Shown here one piece after another: positions 29,347 through 40,613 of a DNA stretch of 64,000 nucleotides (position 1 is its first letter; each line of letters opens with the position of its first letter). A model generated the notes under the pieces. The model was given only the letters and a program-made list of their open reading frames with translations, was not told where the DNA came from and did not search any database. This DNA comes from Vibrio japonicus (GTDB lineage Bacteria > Pseudomonadota > Gammaproteobacteria > Enterobacterales > Vibrionaceae): the NCBI RefSeq assembly GCF_024582835.1, contig NZ_CP102096.1:682001-746000 (forward strand), read 5' to 3'. A program made the translations under genes and the position numbers.

Positions 29347-30129
29347 CTATAATGATTTAACAAAGGCACTCGAATAGCCGAGTGACTTGACGTGTTCCAG
29401 AGCTTTTTGAGTAAGCATATAGTCAGTAAATGGGCCTAGAAAAATTCGGTGTAGGTTGCCCTTTGAGTCGACATAGCTCTCAACTTTGATTTTTTGACCC
29501 AAGTCTTTTGCTAAAGTTCTCGATCTTTCTTCATGTTTTGATGACGCGACTTGAACAACATACTTTGGCAGCGCTTTCTGCTTACGTGGATCGGTAGGTT
29601 GATCGATGCTGATTACTTTGATCGATACCTTTGCAGTGCCCGTACGAAGCATATCGAGCTTGGCTGCCGCTGCATAGCTTAAATCAATAATTCGACCTTT
29701 GTGAAACGGACCACGGTCATTGACTCTTACAATCACTTTTTTCCCATTGCTAAGGTTGGTGACTTCGACGTAGCTTGGAAGTGGAAGCGTTTTGTGTGCA
29801 GCAGACATGGAGTACATGTCATACACCTCACCGTTAGAAGTCAGGTGCCCATGAAACTTTTTGCCATACCATGAAGCTCCCCCTTCTTGGGTAAAGCCTT
29901 TAGGTTCTTTTACGATATTGTAATTTTCTCCGCGCAGGTTGTAGTTTTTATTTCCACCTAGGCTATAGGGTTCGTACTGAGGGTGTGCATTCTCAATATG
30001 ATCGACGGAAATCGGGCTTTCTGGCGCGACATCATCATCAATAGAATAGCGTTTCGAAGGCGAAGATGAGCAGCCCGCCAGTAATATGCCTGTACAAGCA
30101 ATCGCTAAAAAGTGTTTGTTTTTCATCAT
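29347..30129 (-). CDS. rlpA: Septal ring lytic transglycosylase-type lipoprotein RlpA
   Basis: RlpA is an outer-membrane lipoprotein; the Pseudomonas member cleaves naked (peptide-free) glycan strands at the septum. The 260 residues contain a lipobox (LLAGCSS), a double-psi beta-barrel domain around residues 80-170 ([28 protein letters not shown]) with the conserved aspartate in NDRGPF, and a C-terminal SPOR domain from about residue 185 ([15 protein letters not shown]...) that binds denuded septal glycan. The start codon overlaps the rodA stop (TAATG). Two consecutive ATGs exist. Confidence 0.95.
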   Translation of the reverse strand: MMKNKHFLAIACTGILLAGCSSSPSKRYSIDDDVAPESPISVDHIENAHPQYEPYSLGGNKNYNLRGENYNIVKEPKGFTQEGGASWYGKKFHGHLTSNGEVYDMYSMSAAHKTLPLPSYVEVTNLSNGKKVIVRVNDRGPFHKGRIIDLSYAAAAKLDMLRTGTAKVSIKVISIDQPTDPRKQKALPKYVVQVASSKHEERSRTLAKDLGQKIKVESYVDSKGNLHRIFLGPFTDYMLTQKALEHVKSLGYSSAFVKSL

Positions 30130-31250
30130 TAAATTGCCTTGGAAAATGCTTTTCTGTGAGTGTGGATAGACATCAGGATGCCAAAGCCAGCCATTAGAGT
30201 CACCATCGAAGTGCCGCCATAGCTGATTAAAGGTAATGGAACGCCTACGACAGGGAGAATGCCACTTACCATACCGATATTCACGAAAACGTATACAAAG
30301 AAGCTAAGTACGATACTACCTGCCATCATACGTCCAAATGCCGTTTGTGCTTTGCTGGCGAGATATAAACCGCGACCGATAATAAACAGGTATAAACACA
30401 AAAGACCTAGAATACCGATTGTGCCCCATTCTTCGGCGATAACTGCAAAGATAAAGTCAGTATGGCGCTCTGGCAGAAACTCCAACTGAGATTGTGTTCC
30501 TTGCAACCAGCCTTTGCCAGATATTCCCCCAGAACCAATCGCGATTTTACTCTGGATGATGTGATAGCCAGCACCCAGGGGATCGGATTCGGGGTTGAAC
30601 AAGGTACGTACGCGAACTTTTTGGTACTCGCGCATTAAGAAGAACCAGAGTATCGGTAAGAATGCGCCCAAAGCACATGCGGCACCGAAAATGATTTTCC
30701 AACTGATACCGGACAGGAAAATAACAAAAATACCTGAAGCTGCAATCAGAATGGAGGTGCCTAAGTCTGGTTGCTTAGCGATAAGAATCGTAGGCACAAA
30801 CACCATCACCAAAGACATGACAAGAGTCTGAAATGACGGTGGTAGTGAACGCTTACCTATGTATCGAGCAACCATGAGGGGGACTGCAAGTTTTAATAGT
30901 TCCGACGGCTGAAAACGGACAAAACCAAGGTTCAACCATCGCTGTGCACCTTTAGACGATTCGCCAAAGAAAAGTACGCCAAGAAGCAGCAATACACCGA
31001 CAAAAAACAGAAGCGGTGCAAGGGATTCATACGTCCTTGGTGACACTTGAGCGAGCAACAACATGATTCCAAGTGACAATCCCATTCGTATCGCTTGGCG
31101 ATCCATCATTTCTAGGTTCTGTCCACTGGCGCTATACATCACGACTAGCCCGAAGCCCATCAGCACCAAAATACCGAGTAACAGTGGCAGATCGAGGTGA
31201 AAGCGTTCAAAAAGGGCACGGTTTTCCCCAGTTGCTGGATTTAAATCCAT
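30129..31250 (-). CDS. rodA: Rod-shape SEDS peptidoglycan polymerase RodA
   Basis: RodA (MrdB) is the SEDS-family glycosyltransferase that works with PBP2 in the elongasome. The 373 residues are strongly hydrophobic with about ten membrane helices. Conserved segments include [68 protein letters not shown] (containing the catalytic-loop aspartate region) and [15 protein letters not shown]. Its start overlaps the mrdA stop and its stop overlaps rlpA, so the three genes are tightly coupled. Confidence 0.98.
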   Translation of the reverse strand: MDLNPATGENRALFERFHLDLPLLLGILVLMGFGLVVMYSASGQNLEMMDRQAIRMGLSLGIMLLLAQVSPRTYESLAPLLFFVGVLLLLGVLFFGESSKGAQRWLNLGFVRFQPSELLKLAVPLMVARYIGKRSLPPSFQTLVMSLVMVFVPTILIAKQPDLGTSILIAASGIFVIFLSGISWKIIFGAACALGAFLPILWFFLMREYQKVRVRTLFNPESDPLGAGYHIIQSKIAIGSGGISGKGWLQGTQSQLEFLPERHTDFIFAVIAEEWGTIGILGLLCLYLFIIGRGLYLASKAQTAFGRMMAGSIVLSFFVYVFVNIGMVSGILPVVGVPLPLISYGGTSMVTLMAGFGILMSIHTHRKAFSKAI

Positions 31251-33133
31251 TAGTTTTCAACCTCTTTCTTATCTAGTATTACATGATCGAAAATATTTCG
31301 TACTACAGGCCCGCCTTGTGATGAACCACCCCCCGCGTTTTCTAAAACCATAGTGACAATAAGTTTGGGGTGATCGATAGGTGCAAAACCAGTAAATAAC
31401 GCATGGTCGCGTAGATGTTCTGCAATTTCGTCAGCGTTATATTCTTCATTTTCACCTAGGCCAAACACCTGAGCAGTACCTGATTTACCAGCGCTCATAT
31501 ACTCCATGTTGACAAAAGCGCGTCTCGCGGTGCCTTTTTTTCCGTGGTTGACTAGGCGCATGCCCTCTACAGCAAGATCCCAGTAACGATCCGGAACACC
31601 AGTAATGGGTGGGTACGTTTCCACATTTGTCAGTTTCTGACTATCAAACTTCTGGCCGTTTTCAATCGTCGAGCGCAGTAAGTGCGGTGCCATGACTTCG
31701 CCACGGTGGACTAATACGGACGTCGCTTTTGCGATTTGCATTGGTGTGGCAGTCCAATAACCTTGCCCGATGCCGACTGGAATCGTATCGCCCTGATACC
31801 AAGGTGTACGGTGTCTGCCCATTTTCCAATCGCGCGTTGGCATGTTGGCCTGACTTTCTTCGTGAATATCAATGCCGGTGTAATCGCCAAAGCCAAACAT
31901 CATCATCCAGCGGGAAATTCTATCAATGCCCATATCGTAAGCGATTTGATAGAAGAAGGTATCGACAGACTCTTCAATTGACTTAACAATGTCGACCTTC
32001 CCATGTCCCCAACGTCGCCAGTCGCGAAACGGTTTGGTTTTCGAGTTTGGAATCCTCCAAAAGCCCGGGTCGTTTCGAGTGGTGTTAGGGGTGATCACGC
32101 CTTCTTGTAAAGCGGCAACCGCTATAAATGGCTTAATGGTTGATGCGGGTGGATAAATACCTAACGTTGCTCTGTTAACCAGAGGGCGGTTCTTATCATT
32201 AAGCAATGAACTGTACGCTTTGCCAGAAATACCATGGACAAACGGGTTTGGATCGTAGCTAGGGCTGGATACCATGGCGAGGACACCATTGTCTTCCGGA
32301 TCAAGCACAACCACACTACCGCGTCTGTCGTCCAATAGTTGATGGACGTAGAGTTGTAAATTGATATCGAGATTTAGAACGATGTCTTTTCCCGGAATGG
32401 GTGGAACATATTTCAGTGTTCGTATGACTCGGCCATGGCTGTTGACCTCGACTTCTTGATAACCTGCAGTGCCGTGGAGCATATCTTCATAGTAACGCTC
32501 TATACCCAATTTTCCGATATCTCGAGTGGCTTGATAATTGGGGTATTTTTCTTCTCTAATTAAACGTTCTACGTCACGGTCATTGATGCGAGACACATAA
32601 CCGATAACGTGAGTGAGCACTTCGCTATAAGGGTAATGTCGTTTTAAAGAGGCGTTGACCGATACACCGGGGAACTTATGTTGATTAACCGAAAACTTCG
32701 CTACTTGCTCTTGAGTTAGCTGGTTTAATAGCGGTACAGACTTAAAACGTCGGGTATGCTTACGCTCTTTATTAAACCGTTCAATATGCTCTGGGGTAAT
32801 GGGCAGCACTTTTTGTAGACGAGCGATAGTCTCGTCCATGTTGTCTATTTTCTCAGGCGTTATCTCTAGGCTGAATACCGGGCGGTTTTCAGCGAGTAAT
32901 ACTCCGTTTCGGTCGTAAATTAAGCCACGGTTTGGCGCAAGGGGTACGACCTTAATACGGTTATCATTGGAGCGAGTTTTGTAGTCCTGATACTGATTGA
33001 CCTGGATGTTGTAGAGGTTCGTAACCAAGATTCCCATCATGGCTACGATGCCAATGAAAGCGACAATAGCACGATTCTGAAATAGTCGGGCTTCTTCTTG
33101 ATAGTCCCGAATACGGGAACGCTTCCTTAACAT
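31250..33133 (-). CDS. mrdA: Penicillin-binding protein 2 (elongation transpeptidase)
   Basis: PBP2 crosslinks peptidoglycan in the lateral wall and activates RodA. The 627-residue class B PBP has an N-terminal membrane anchor (about residues 22-44), a pedestal or dimerisation domain, and transpeptidase motifs S331-T-I-K334, S389-V-D391 and K550-S-G-T553. [21 protein letters not shown] is the typical anchor-proximal segment. It follows rlmH by six bases and precedes rodA with a one-base overlap. Confidence 0.98.
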   Translation of the reverse strand: MLRKRSRIRDYQEEARLFQNRAIVAFIGIVAMMGILVTNLYNIQVNQYQDYKTRSNDNRIKVVPLAPNRGLIYDRNGVLLAENRPVFSLEITPEKIDNMDETIARLQKVLPITPEHIERFNKERKHTRRFKSVPLLNQLTQEQVAKFSVNQHKFPGVSVNASLKRHYPYSEVLTHVIGYVSRINDRDVERLIREEKYPNYQATRDIGKLGIERYYEDMLHGTAGYQEVEVNSHGRVIRTLKYVPPIPGKDIVLNLDINLQLYVHQLLDDRRGSVVVLDPEDNGVLAMVSSPSYDPNPFVHGISGKAYSSLLNDKNRPLVNRATLGIYPPASTIKPFIAVAALQEGVITPNTTRNDPGFWRIPNSKTKPFRDWRRWGHGKVDIVKSIEESVDTFFYQIAYDMGIDRISRWMMMFGFGDYTGIDIHEESQANMPTRDWKMGRHRTPWYQGDTIPVGIGQGYWTATPMQIAKATSVLVHRGEVMAPHLLRSTIENGQKFDSQKLTNVETYPPITGVPDRYWDLAVEGMRLVNHGKKGTARRAFVNMEYMSAGKSGTAQVFGLGENEEYNADEIAEHLRDHALFTGFAPIDHPKLIVTMVLENAGGGSSQGGPVVRNIFDHVILDKKEVEN

Positions 33134-33139
33134 GGATGA

Positions 33140-33610
33140 TTATTCTCGGTGATAAGGGTGATTTGCAGTAATGCTCCACGCACGGTATAAGCTTTCGGCC
33201 ATGACAATACGAACCAATGGATGCGGTAACGTTAATGCCGACAGAGACCAGCTTTGGTCTGCCGCAGCTTTACATGCAGGAGCAAGGCCTTCAGGCCCAC
33301 CAATTAAAATGGATACGTCTCGACCGTCGAGCTTCCAACTTTCTAGCTGTTCGGCTAATTGTGGGGTATCCCACTTTTTACCCGGGATATCTAGGGTAAC
33401 AATTCGATTACCTTTTGGCACGGCCGCCAACATGGCTTCGCCTTCTTTTTGCAGAATTCTTGCAATATCGGCATTTTTTCCGCGTTTTCCGGCTGAAATT
33501 TCAACAAGTTCTAGCGGCATGTCGTGTGGAAAGCGGCGGCGATACTCCTGAAAGCCTTCCTCAACCCACTTTGGCATTTTTGTACCAACGGCAATCAATT
33601 GTATTTTCAT
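33140..33610 (-). CDS. rlmH: 23S rRNA (pseudouridine1915-N3)-methyltransferase RlmH
   Basis: RlmH methylates pseudouridine 1915 in helix 69 of 23S rRNA. It is a small SPOUT methyltransferase. The 156 residues begin [20 protein letters not shown] and carry the SAM-binding trefoil knot segment [12 protein letters not shown] and the C-terminal [18 protein letters not shown]...NHPYHRE. It lies three bases after rsfS and just before mrdA, the standard order. Confidence 0.98.
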   Translation of the reverse strand: MKIQLIAVGTKMPKWVEEGFQEYRRRFPHDMPLELVEISAGKRGKNADIARILQKEGEAMLAAVPKGNRIVTLDIPGKKWDTPQLAEQLESWKLDGRDVSILIGGPEGLAPACKAAADQSWSLSALTLPHPLVRIVMAESLYRAWSITANHPYHRE

Positions 33611-33613
33611 ACG

Positions 33614-33931
33614 TTAGCCCCAAAGCTTTTCAAGTTGGTAAAGCTCTCGTTGTTCTTCTTGCATGATGTGGACAATGGTTGTGCCCATATCAAGAACAAC
33701 CCATTCGCCTTGAGCTTCACCATCAATACCTAATGGTGTAATGCCCGCTAACTTAGACTCTTTGGCTACGTGATCTGCGATTGAGGAAACATGACGTTTT
33801 GACGTGCCAGTGCAGATGATCATGTAGTCGGTAATGCTAGATTTTCCCTGAACATCGATGGTTTTGATGTTTTGGGCTTTCATGTCGTCGACCTTATCTA
33901 CTAAAAAATCATTGAGCTTTTCAAGTTGCAA
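33614..33931 (-). CDS. rsfS: Ribosomal silencing factor RsfS
   Basis: RsfS (YbeB) binds ribosomal protein uL14 and blocks subunit joining when nutrients fall. Its 105 residues carry the family motifs [19 protein letters not shown] and [14 protein letters not shown]. The start is TTG 33931; the upstream GAGGA, seven bases away on the minus strand, supports it, and no upstream ATG is in frame nearby. Only 59 bases separate it from the end of holA, so the nadD and cobC genes that stand between them in E. coli are missing here. Confidence 0.96.
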   Translation of the reverse strand: MQLEKLNDFLVDKVDDMKAQNIKTIDVQGKSSITDYMIICTGTSKRHVSSIADHVAKESKLAGITPLGIDGEAQGEWVVLDMGTTIVHIMQEEQRELYQLEKLWG

Positions 33932-33990
33932 GGTGGTGTCCTCGTTATGTCATTGGGTTCAAATTAGGGCGGCGAAGTATATCACGCTTT

Positions 33991-35004
33991 TTACAGCTTC
34001 ACGTGCGGTTGGCACATCTCAATACTTAACTGATGCAATAATGGCCAGCTGGATTGGTCATATTGAGTCTTCGCTAGCAGCTCAATCTTCGCTAGCATTT
34101 GCAGAAGTTGACTGACACGCGTAACAGAAAGTCGGTTGAGCGCAGAAGAATAAAGCGGTCGTTTGGATTGCCACACTTTATAAGCATCAAAGACTTTCCC
34201 CATCGGCATTGCCTTTAGCATTTGCGACATAGAAAGCAGTTGAGATAGCTCTTTTTGAATGGTTCTCGCTAAGATAACCACTTCCACACCTTCTGCTTCA
34301 AGCTGTCTGATGATGCGTTGAGCGCGGTTGGCTTTTCCGGCGAGAAGCGCATCGACCCAATGAAAAGCTGTAAAGTGATTATGTCGACTTAAAGACTCTT
34401 CTAAGCGAATTAAGTTCAGCTCTCCATCCGGGTAGATTAGAGCAAGCTTTTCCAGGCTTTGTGTTAACGCAAACAAGTTACCCTCATGCCATTGAGCCAA
34501 AAGTTGCACTGCTTCTGGATCTGGTTTTAGGTTCAATGCACGGCATCGAGTTTGCACAAACTGTGGAAGCCTTTGGATGTCGGGTGTCAAGCAGTTCACC
34601 CAGCAGCCGTTATTGTTCAGCGTTTTAAACCATTTCGCGTTTTCTTGGGCTTTGGTGAGTTTACTGCCGATGACGACGAGAATGATGTCGTTATGCAACA
34701 GCTCGGAAACTGCGAGCAACTCTTTGGCAATCGCCGCATTTACACCTGATTCTGGGAGCTCAAGTTCTATCAATTGCCTTGCTGAAAACAAACTCATAGC
34801 CTGGCAACAATCAAAGACGATGTTCCAGTCAAAAGAGGAGTCGATAGAAAAACGATGGCGCTCTTCAAACCCTTGAGCAAAGGCAGACTTTTGAATCGTT
34901 TGACGAGACTCTTGTATCAGTAGGGGCTCGTTGCCAAAAATGAGATAAGTTGGATGGAGCTGCTTGCTAAGCTGCTCCATTAATCGGTCAGCGAAAATTC
35001 GCAT
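33991..35004 (-). CDS. holA: DNA polymerase III delta subunit
   Basis: HolA opens the beta clamp as part of the clamp loader. The 337-residue protein starts MRIFADRLMEQLSKQLHPTY and has the degenerate AAA+ layout of the family: YLIFGNEPLLIQESRQ at the N-terminal clamp-binding part (near residues 20-36), a lid domain (LAQWHEGNLFALTQSLEKLAL) and a C-terminal collar (HFTAFHWVDALLAGKANRAQRI). It starts nine bases after lptE. Confidence 0.96.
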   Translation of the reverse strand: MRIFADRLMEQLSKQLHPTYLIFGNEPLLIQESRQTIQKSAFAQGFEERHRFSIDSSFDWNIVFDCCQAMSLFSARQLIELELPESGVNAAIAKELLAVSELLHNDIILVVIGSKLTKAQENAKWFKTLNNNGCWVNCLTPDIQRLPQFVQTRCRALNLKPDPEAVQLLAQWHEGNLFALTQSLEKLALIYPDGELNLIRLEESLSRHNHFTAFHWVDALLAGKANRAQRIIRQLEAEGVEVVILARTIQKELSQLLSMSQMLKAMPMGKVFDAYKVWQSKRPLYSSALNRLSVTRVSQLLQMLAKIELLAKTQYDQSSWPLLHQLSIEMCQPHVKL

Positions 35005-35012
35005 TTTAGCCT

Positions 35013-35660
35013 CTACTGAGCTGGCGCTGTGTAGCTGTTGTTGGATTCTTCTTCGGTGACTGTCTCAATATGGTAGATGTCGTCTTCGCTATCCAACTCA
35101 TACTCAAGTTGCTCGCTTTTCTCAATATCGGCTTTCAAACGAGCCATTTGTCGAATGATCTGAGTGGCGGCTAGCTGGCGCATCTCATCTGCGATCATGT
35201 CGCGTTCAACGGATTTAGCAAGTGCAGTAAGAGGGTTATCCAGATAACTACGTGTTACGCTGGTCGACAACGTTTTGCTGCCAATATTCGGGGCGGTTAC
35301 ACGGTATGAGGCGTTGAATGTGATCTCTTTTTCTGCCGCTCGTGTGGTTTGGTAGAGTGATAAAGTGCGTTCGCCGACACTTTCGGATATTAGGTGGAGA
35401 TTAGGAACGTCTTCCGCTGGCTCGACGACATTGATTTCATTCATGCGTAGCTGACCTTTCATCATTCTTGTAAAGGTGCTGTATGAATCATAACTTGTGA
35501 GAGAGAGCGTATTGAATTCCTCTGGTACAGAATAGTCACCGCGTAGGTGGAAGCCACAGCCGGCAAGTAAACTTGCGGTGAGAATGGCTGTTGTGAGCTT
35601 TACAGAGGAAAATGAAAACAGGTTAGATGCTCTACGAAACTTCGATTCTCTACGAAACAT
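35013..35660 (-). CDS. lptE: LPS assembly lipoprotein LptE
   Basis: LptE plugs the LptD barrel and helps insert LPS in the outer leaflet. Of the 215 residues, a lipoprotein signal ends in SLLAGCGFHLRG, the family hallmark. The N-terminus is unusually long: 18-19 polar residues (MFRRESKFRRASNLFSFSS) precede the hydrophobic segment, and they arise from an 18-bp tandem duplication (35626-35640 and 35644-35658) that encodes FRRES and FRRAS. No later ATG, GTG or TTG gives a better start before the signal. The C-terminus is acidic and low-complexity (YELDSEDDIYHIETVTEEE). Confidence 0.93.
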   Translation of the reverse strand: MFRRESKFRRASNLFSFSSVKLTTAILTASLLAGCGFHLRGDYSVPEEFNTLSLTSYDSYSTFTRMMKGQLRMNEINVVEPAEDVPNLHLISESVGERTLSLYQTTRAAEKEITFNASYRVTAPNIGSKTLSTSVTRSYLDNPLTALAKSVERDMIADEMRQLAATQIIRQMARLKADIEKSEQLEYELDSEDDIYHIETVTEEESNNSYTAPAQ

Positions 35661-35736
35661 AGATGAAAGACTCTCAATGGTTTATTGGATTATTTATCTT
35701 AAGACTCTACCAACGAGTAAAGCGCTAAGATAAATA

Positions 35737-35762
35737 AAGCAGGGCGCGATTGCACCCTGCTT
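35737..35762 (-). terminator. leuS terminator or attenuator before lptE
   Basis: AAGCAGGG and CCCTGCTT arms (with further GC pairing inside) form a hairpin. On the minus strand it is followed by TTTATTTATC. It lies between leuS and lptE, so lptE may also have its own promoter. Confidence 0.75.
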
Positions 35763-35781
35763 AAGACTATAAGGCGGTCAA

Positions 35782-38355
35782 TTAGTTCGCCACGATGTTC
35801 AGAAGTTTACCAGGTACATAAATCACTTTACGTACAGTCAGGCCTTCTGTGAATTTCACCACGTTTTCGTCGTTTAGACCAAGCTCTTCAACGTGCTCTT
35901 TTGTTGCGTCTGCCGCGACAGTTAATTTCGCACGAAGCTTACCATTAACTTGAACAACGATAGTCTTCTCGTCTTCAACAAGTGCTTTCTCGTCGAACGT
36001 TGGCCATACCGCGTTGTCGATATCTGCTTCACCTAGCGCAGCCCATAGCTCGTATGAGATGTGCGGAGTGATTGGGTAAAGCATTGCAACAACCGCTTTT
36101 AGTGCTTCATCAAGGATTGCACGATCTTGCGCAGATTCTTGAGGTGCTTTCGCTAGTTTGTTCATCAGTTCCATGATTGCTGCGATAGCGGTGTTGAACG
36201 TTTGACGACGAGCAACGTCATCAGTCACTTTCGCGATAGTCTTGTGAACGTCACGACGAAGTGCCTTCTGGTCGCCAGAAAGTGCTGCTGCATCGACTGC
36301 TTCTGCTGCACCTTTTGATGTGTGCTCGTTAACCAGTTTCCAAACACGTTTCAGGAAGCGGTTTGCACCTTCTACACCAGACTCTTGCCATTCTAGAGTC
36401 ATGTCTGCTGGAGACGCGAACATCATGAATAGACGTACTGTGTCAGCGCCGTATTTGTCTACCATCTCTTGAGGGTCGATACCGTTATTCTTAGACTTAG
36501 ACATCTTGATCATGCCTGAGTGCGTTACATCACGGCCTTCAGTGTCTTTAGCTGAAGTGATGCGACCTTTACCGTCACGCTCAACCGCTACATCCGTTGG
36601 TGCAACCCATTCTTTACCGCCTTTCTCGTTCTCAAAGTAGAACGCATCAGCCAGTACCATGCCTTGACATAGTAGTTGCTTGAACGGCTCGTCAGAAGTC
36701 ACGTAGCCAGCGTCACGTAGAAGTTTGTGGAAGAAGCGTGAGTACAGTAGGTGCATACAAGCGTGCTCGATACCACCAATGTACTGGTCTACTGGTAGCC
36801 AGTAGTTCGCTTTTTCTGGATCTAGAATGTCGTCAGCTTGTGGTGAACAGTAACGTGCGTAGTACCAAGACGATTCCATGAAGGTATCGAACGTATCTGT
36901 CTCACGTAGAGCTGGTTCACCGTTGAAGGTTGTCTTCGCCCACTCTTTGTCTGCTTTGATTGGGCTGGTTACGCCGTCCATCACCACGTCTTCTGGAAGA
37001 ATCACTGGTAGTTGGTCAGCTGGTACTGGGTGAACTTCACCGTCTTCAGTGGTTACCATTGGGATTGGAGCGCCCCAGTAACGTTGACGAGATACACCCC
37101 AGTCACGTAGACGGAAGTTAACTGTCTTAGTACCTTTGCCTTCTGCTTCTAGCTTTGCAGAAATTGCATCGAACGCTGCTTGGAATTCTAGGCCGTCGAA
37201 TTCACCTGAATCGAACAGCACCCCTTTCTCTGTGTAGGCTGCTTCAGAGATGTCTAGCTCGCTGCCGTCAACTGGCTTGATTACAGGCACGATGTCTAGG
37301 CCGTATTTCGTTGCGAACTCGTAGTCACGTTGATCGTGTGCTGGTACTGCCATTACAGCGCCTGTACCGTAGTCCATCAGAACGAAGTTAGCTACGTACA
37401 CTGGCACTTCACGACCGTTCAATGGGTGAATAGCAGTAAGGCCAGTCGCCATACCTTTCTTCTCCATTGTCGCAAGCTCAGCTTCAGCAACCTTAGTGTT
37501 CTTACACTCTTCGATGAATGCTGCGAGTTCAGGGTTGTTTTCTGCTGCGATAGCTGCGAGAGGGTGACCTGCTGCGATACCAACGTAAGTCACACCCATT
37601 AGCGTGTCTGGACGCGTTGTGTACACTTCTAGGTCTTGCTGGCCTTTTACTTCAAACTTTAATTCAACGCCTTCAGAGCGGCCGATCCAGTTGCGCTGCA
37701 TGGTTTTCACCATCTCCGGCCAACCGTCTAGGTTGTCTAGATCGTCAAGTAGCTCTTGCGCGTATTCAGTGATTTTGATGAACCACTGTGGGATCTCTTT
37801 TTGCTCTACAGGCGTATCACAACGCCAGCAGCAGCCGTCTTCAACCTGCTCGTTTGCAAGAACCGTTTGGTCATTCGGACACCAGTTAACAGAAGATGTC
37901 TTCTTGTAAACTAGGCCTTTTTCGTAAAGCTTAGTGAAGAACTCTTGTTCCCAACGGTAGTACTCAGGAGTACATGTTGCGAATTCACGGTTCCAGTCGT
38001 AACCAAAGCCAAGAAGCTTAAGTTGGTTCTTCATGTATTCGATGTTTTCGTAAGTCCATGGTGCAGGCGCTGTGTTATTTTTCACTGCGGCGTTTTCTGC
38101 AGGTAGACCGAATGCATCCCAACCAATTGGTTGCATTACGTTTTTGCCTTGTAGGCGTTGGAAGCGAGATACTACGTCACCGATGGTGTAGTTGCGCACG
38201 TGGCCCATGTGCAGTCGACCACTTGGGTAAGGGAACATGGATAGACAGTAGAATTTTTCTTTATTTGGGTCTTCACTTACAACAAAGGTCTTGTTGTCAT
38301 CCCAGTGCTTTTGAACTTTCTGTTCAATGTCTTGTGGGTTGTATTGTTCTTGCAT
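35782..38355 (-). CDS. leuS: Leucyl-tRNA synthetase
   Basis: LeuRS charges tRNA-Leu and edits misactivated amino acids. The 857-residue class I synthetase has the HIGH motif as HMGH (residues 49-52), the KMSKS motif as KMSKSKNNG, the zinc region with [11 protein letters not shown], and the CP1 editing domain with the [12 protein letters not shown] threonine-rich motif and [15 protein letters not shown]. The C-terminal anticodon-binding region and [11 protein letters not shown] domain complete it. It is divergent from ybeL with 132 bases between; I see no T-box or leader peptide. Confidence 0.99.
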   Translation of the reverse strand: MQEQYNPQDIEQKVQKHWDDNKTFVVSEDPNKEKFYCLSMFPYPSGRLHMGHVRNYTIGDVVSRFQRLQGKNVMQPIGWDAFGLPAENAAVKNNTAPAPWTYENIEYMKNQLKLLGFGYDWNREFATCTPEYYRWEQEFFTKLYEKGLVYKKTSSVNWCPNDQTVLANEQVEDGCCWRCDTPVEQKEIPQWFIKITEYAQELLDDLDNLDGWPEMVKTMQRNWIGRSEGVELKFEVKGQQDLEVYTTRPDTLMGVTYVGIAAGHPLAAIAAENNPELAAFIEECKNTKVAEAELATMEKKGMATGLTAIHPLNGREVPVYVANFVLMDYGTGAVMAVPAHDQRDYEFATKYGLDIVPVIKPVDGSELDISEAAYTEKGVLFDSGEFDGLEFQAAFDAISAKLEAEGKGTKTVNFRLRDWGVSRQRYWGAPIPMVTTEDGEVHPVPADQLPVILPEDVVMDGVTSPIKADKEWAKTTFNGEPALRETDTFDTFMESSWYYARYCSPQADDILDPEKANYWLPVDQYIGGIEHACMHLLYSRFFHKLLRDAGYVTSDEPFKQLLCQGMVLADAFYFENEKGGKEWVAPTDVAVERDGKGRITSAKDTEGRDVTHSGMIKMSKSKNNGIDPQEMVDKYGADTVRLFMMFASPADMTLEWQESGVEGANRFLKRVWKLVNEHTSKGAAEAVDAAALSGDQKALRRDVHKTIAKVTDDVARRQTFNTAIAAIMELMNKLAKAPQESAQDRAILDEALKAVVAMLYPITPHISYELWAALGEADIDNAVWPTFDEKALVEDEKTIVVQVNGKLRAKLTVAADATKEHVEELGLNDENVVKFTEGLTVRKVIYVPGKLLNIVAN

Positions 38356-38487
38356 CGATGGTATCCGGTTATCTTGGAATTTGTGAGTTCGGTTAGAACA
38401 GACTTAAATAGATCGTCATAGAATACCTAAAGGAGCGAGGTTCAACAATAGCCGACACTCTTCAAATCTCAGTCAGGAGGGGGAACT

Positions 38488-38958
38488 ATGCCAAAACGTA
38501 AAGAAGGTTATGAGGAAATGTTTGAAGATGTGGTTGAAGCACTCAAACATAGCCCAGATGAAGTTAACCGCGTTTTAGAAAAGTCGGGCAAAGTGGTTGA
38601 AGCCGCCAATGACTTAACAAAAGATGAACTTGCGTTGGTTTCTGCTTACGTAAAATCGGATTTAAAAGAGTTTGCTGAAAGCTATGAAGAGTCGAAAAGT
38701 GGGCCTTTCTACCTGATGATCGCTGATTCTATCTGGCAAGGGTTATTGGAAATTACAGACCGGACGAAAGTGGAATGGGTAGAGCTTTTCGATGACCTTG
38801 AACACCAAGGGCTTTATCAAGCGGGTGATGTCATCGGTTTAGGCATTCTGGTGTGCGACGAATGTGGTCATAAAACAGAATACAATCATCCAACCGTTAT
38901 TATTCCTTGTTCGAAGTGTGGCTGTACCGGATTTACCCGTCAGGCACTTAAGCCGTAA
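38488..38958 (+). CDS. ybeL: Zinc-ribbon protein of the YbeL family (DUF1451)
   Basis: This 156-residue cytoplasmic protein has an N-terminal alpha-helical region (MPKRKEGYEEMFEDVVEALK...) and a C-terminal zinc ribbon with two CxxC pairs, CDECGHK and PCSKCGCTG, around residues 125-150. Its function is unknown; E. coli YbeL next to leuS is the same family. A strong GGAGGGGG-type ribosome site lies just upstream (AGGAGGGGG at 38475-38483). It is transcribed away from leuS. Confidence 0.92.
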   Translation: MPKRKEGYEEMFEDVVEALKHSPDEVNRVLEKSGKVVEAANDLTKDELALVSAYVKSDLKEFAESYEESKSGPFYLMIADSIWQGLLEITDRTKVEWVELFDDLEHQGLYQAGDVIGLGILVCDECGHKTEYNHPTVIIPCSKCGCTGFTRQALKP

Positions 38959-38965
38959 CTAAAAC

Positions 38966-38994
38966 AGCGGCTTCAATGAATGTTGAAGCCGCTT
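38966..38994 (+). terminator. Hairpin after ybeL
   Basis: AGCGGCTTCAA and TTGAAGCCGCT form an 11-bp perfect stem with a loop of about seven bases, followed by only a weak T stretch (TGTTA). It probably marks the 3' end of ybeL. Confidence 0.65.
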
Positions 38995-39046
38995 GTTACC
39001 TCTGAGCCAATACGTACTCCATCGAAAGAATATTCGAGGGGGGTAC

Positions 39047-40573
39047 TTATTGTGTATCGCCTCTTCTTCTTGCCATCACCACACCAACAAACAAACTCAA
39101 CACTACCCATAGGTAGAGTGGCCAGCTTCCAATTTGTCGATAGGGCGTTTGACCAGACGTTGACACCACTTCCGTACGGAGAACACCAGTTTTAAATTGA
39201 GGGATTTGTTCGACAATGTTGCCTTTGTAATCCGTGACTGCGGTGACTCCGTTGTTGGTTGAACGAATCACTGGTTTACCGAGTTCCAGAGCACGCATAC
39301 GGGCAATTTCCATATGTTGCAATGGGCCAATAGAGCGACCAAACCAAGCATCGTTTGATAGCGTGAGGATAAAGTCAGTCTCTTCGGTGATGTTTTGGCG
39401 AACCTGCTCGTTAAAGATAATTTCATAGCAGAGTGCCGGTGCCATCTGCTTTCCGTTGGCGTCTATGTTTGGTTGGATAAATTCCCCATTGCTAAATGAC
39501 GACATCGGAAGATTAAAAAACGGCGCAAGTGGTCGCAGGATCTTTTCGAATGGAACAAACTCACCAAATGGTAGTAAGTGGTGTTTGTGATAACGCTGGT
39601 TCATGTCATAACTGTAATCGCCATACGCCGTATTCCCAACAGTAAGAATGCTGTTGTAGAACTGTTTGTTTGCTCCTTGATTGACCACACCAGTTATGAC
39701 CGCGCTGTTGTTCAATTTTGCCGCTGAATCAAGATTGCTTAAGTACGAGGAAACTTCAAACTCAAAGGCGGGAATTGCCGCTTCTGGCCAGATGATGATG
39801 TCTGCATCCCAGTTCTCTCGTGTGAGATCGGTATATTTCATGATGGTGGGCCAGCGTTGGCTAGGCACCCATTTAAGCTCTTGGGCGATATTACCTTGGA
39901 TTAAAGCCAGTTTTGTCGTGCTGGATGGATTAGGTGTCACCCAGTTCGCGGCTTTTAAGCCATAGCCAGCAGACAAGATGACGATAGGGATAAGTAAATG
40001 CATCCACTGCTTTTTAATGAACGCATATGCAATGCTACCCGCGCTGAGCACCATGAGTAGAGTCAGTAGTTCCACGCCACCTATCGGGGCAAAATTTGCT
40101 AGTGGGCTGTCTATCTGGCTGTAGCCAAGCCACAACCAAGGGAAACCTGTCATTACCCATCCGCGTAACCAATCAAATATCAACCATAGGGCGGGTGCGG
40201 TTAGTAAGAAACGAGTGCGGTTTGAGTTTGGGAAAAAGCGATTTAAGCTCCAGCTAAAAAGGGCAGGGTAGATCGCGAGATACGCAATCAGCAGCGCCAT
40301 TAAAAATAGACTGGCTATTTTGGGCATGCCGCCAAAATGGTCGATGCTGACATAGACCCAACTGACACCTGTAGCAAATTGACCCAGTCCCCATGCGTAA
40401 CCAATACCAAGCGCGTGTTTGCTTGACTGGCGGTGAAGTAAAATAAGCAATAGGGCCGGGCTGACGAATGCCAATGGCCAAATTTGATAAGGTGCAAAAG
40501 CAAGTGTGGTTATAGCGCCAACAAAAACGGCCGCGAGCGGCCGTTTTAGGCGATGAAAAATCGTATTAATCAT
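39047..40573 (-). CDS. lnt: Apolipoprotein N-acyltransferase
   Basis: Lnt adds the third acyl chain to lipoproteins in the inner membrane. Its 508 residues comprise about six N-terminal membrane helices, a periplasmic nitrilase-fold domain with the catalytic triad E264 ([11 protein letters not shown]), K330 ([11 protein letters not shown]) and C382 ([10 protein letters not shown]), and a final membrane helix ([14 protein letters not shown]). It sits downstream of corC by 40 bases, as in E. coli (ybeX-lnt). Confidence 0.98.
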   Translation of the reverse strand: MINTIFHRLKRPLAAVFVGAITTLAFAPYQIWPLAFVSPALLLILLHRQSSKHALGIGYAWGLGQFATGVSWVYVSIDHFGGMPKIASLFLMALLIAYLAIYPALFSWSLNRFFPNSNRTRFLLTAPALWLIFDWLRGWVMTGFPWLWLGYSQIDSPLANFAPIGGVELLTLLMVLSAGSIAYAFIKKQWMHLLIPIVILSAGYGLKAANWVTPNPSSTTKLALIQGNIAQELKWVPSQRWPTIMKYTDLTRENWDADIIIWPEAAIPAFEFEVSSYLSNLDSAAKLNNSAVITGVVNQGANKQFYNSILTVGNTAYGDYSYDMNQRYHKHHLLPFGEFVPFEKILRPLAPFFNLPMSSFSNGEFIQPNIDANGKQMAPALCYEIIFNEQVRQNITEETDFILTLSNDAWFGRSIGPLQHMEIARMRALELGKPVIRSTNNGVTAVTDYKGNIVEQIPQFKTGVLRTEVVSTSGQTPYRQIGSWPLYLWVVLSLFVGVVMARRRGDTQ

Positions 40574-40613
40574 CGTAATCTTATCTGAGTACCCCTTTAA
40601 AAGGGAATTAGCG

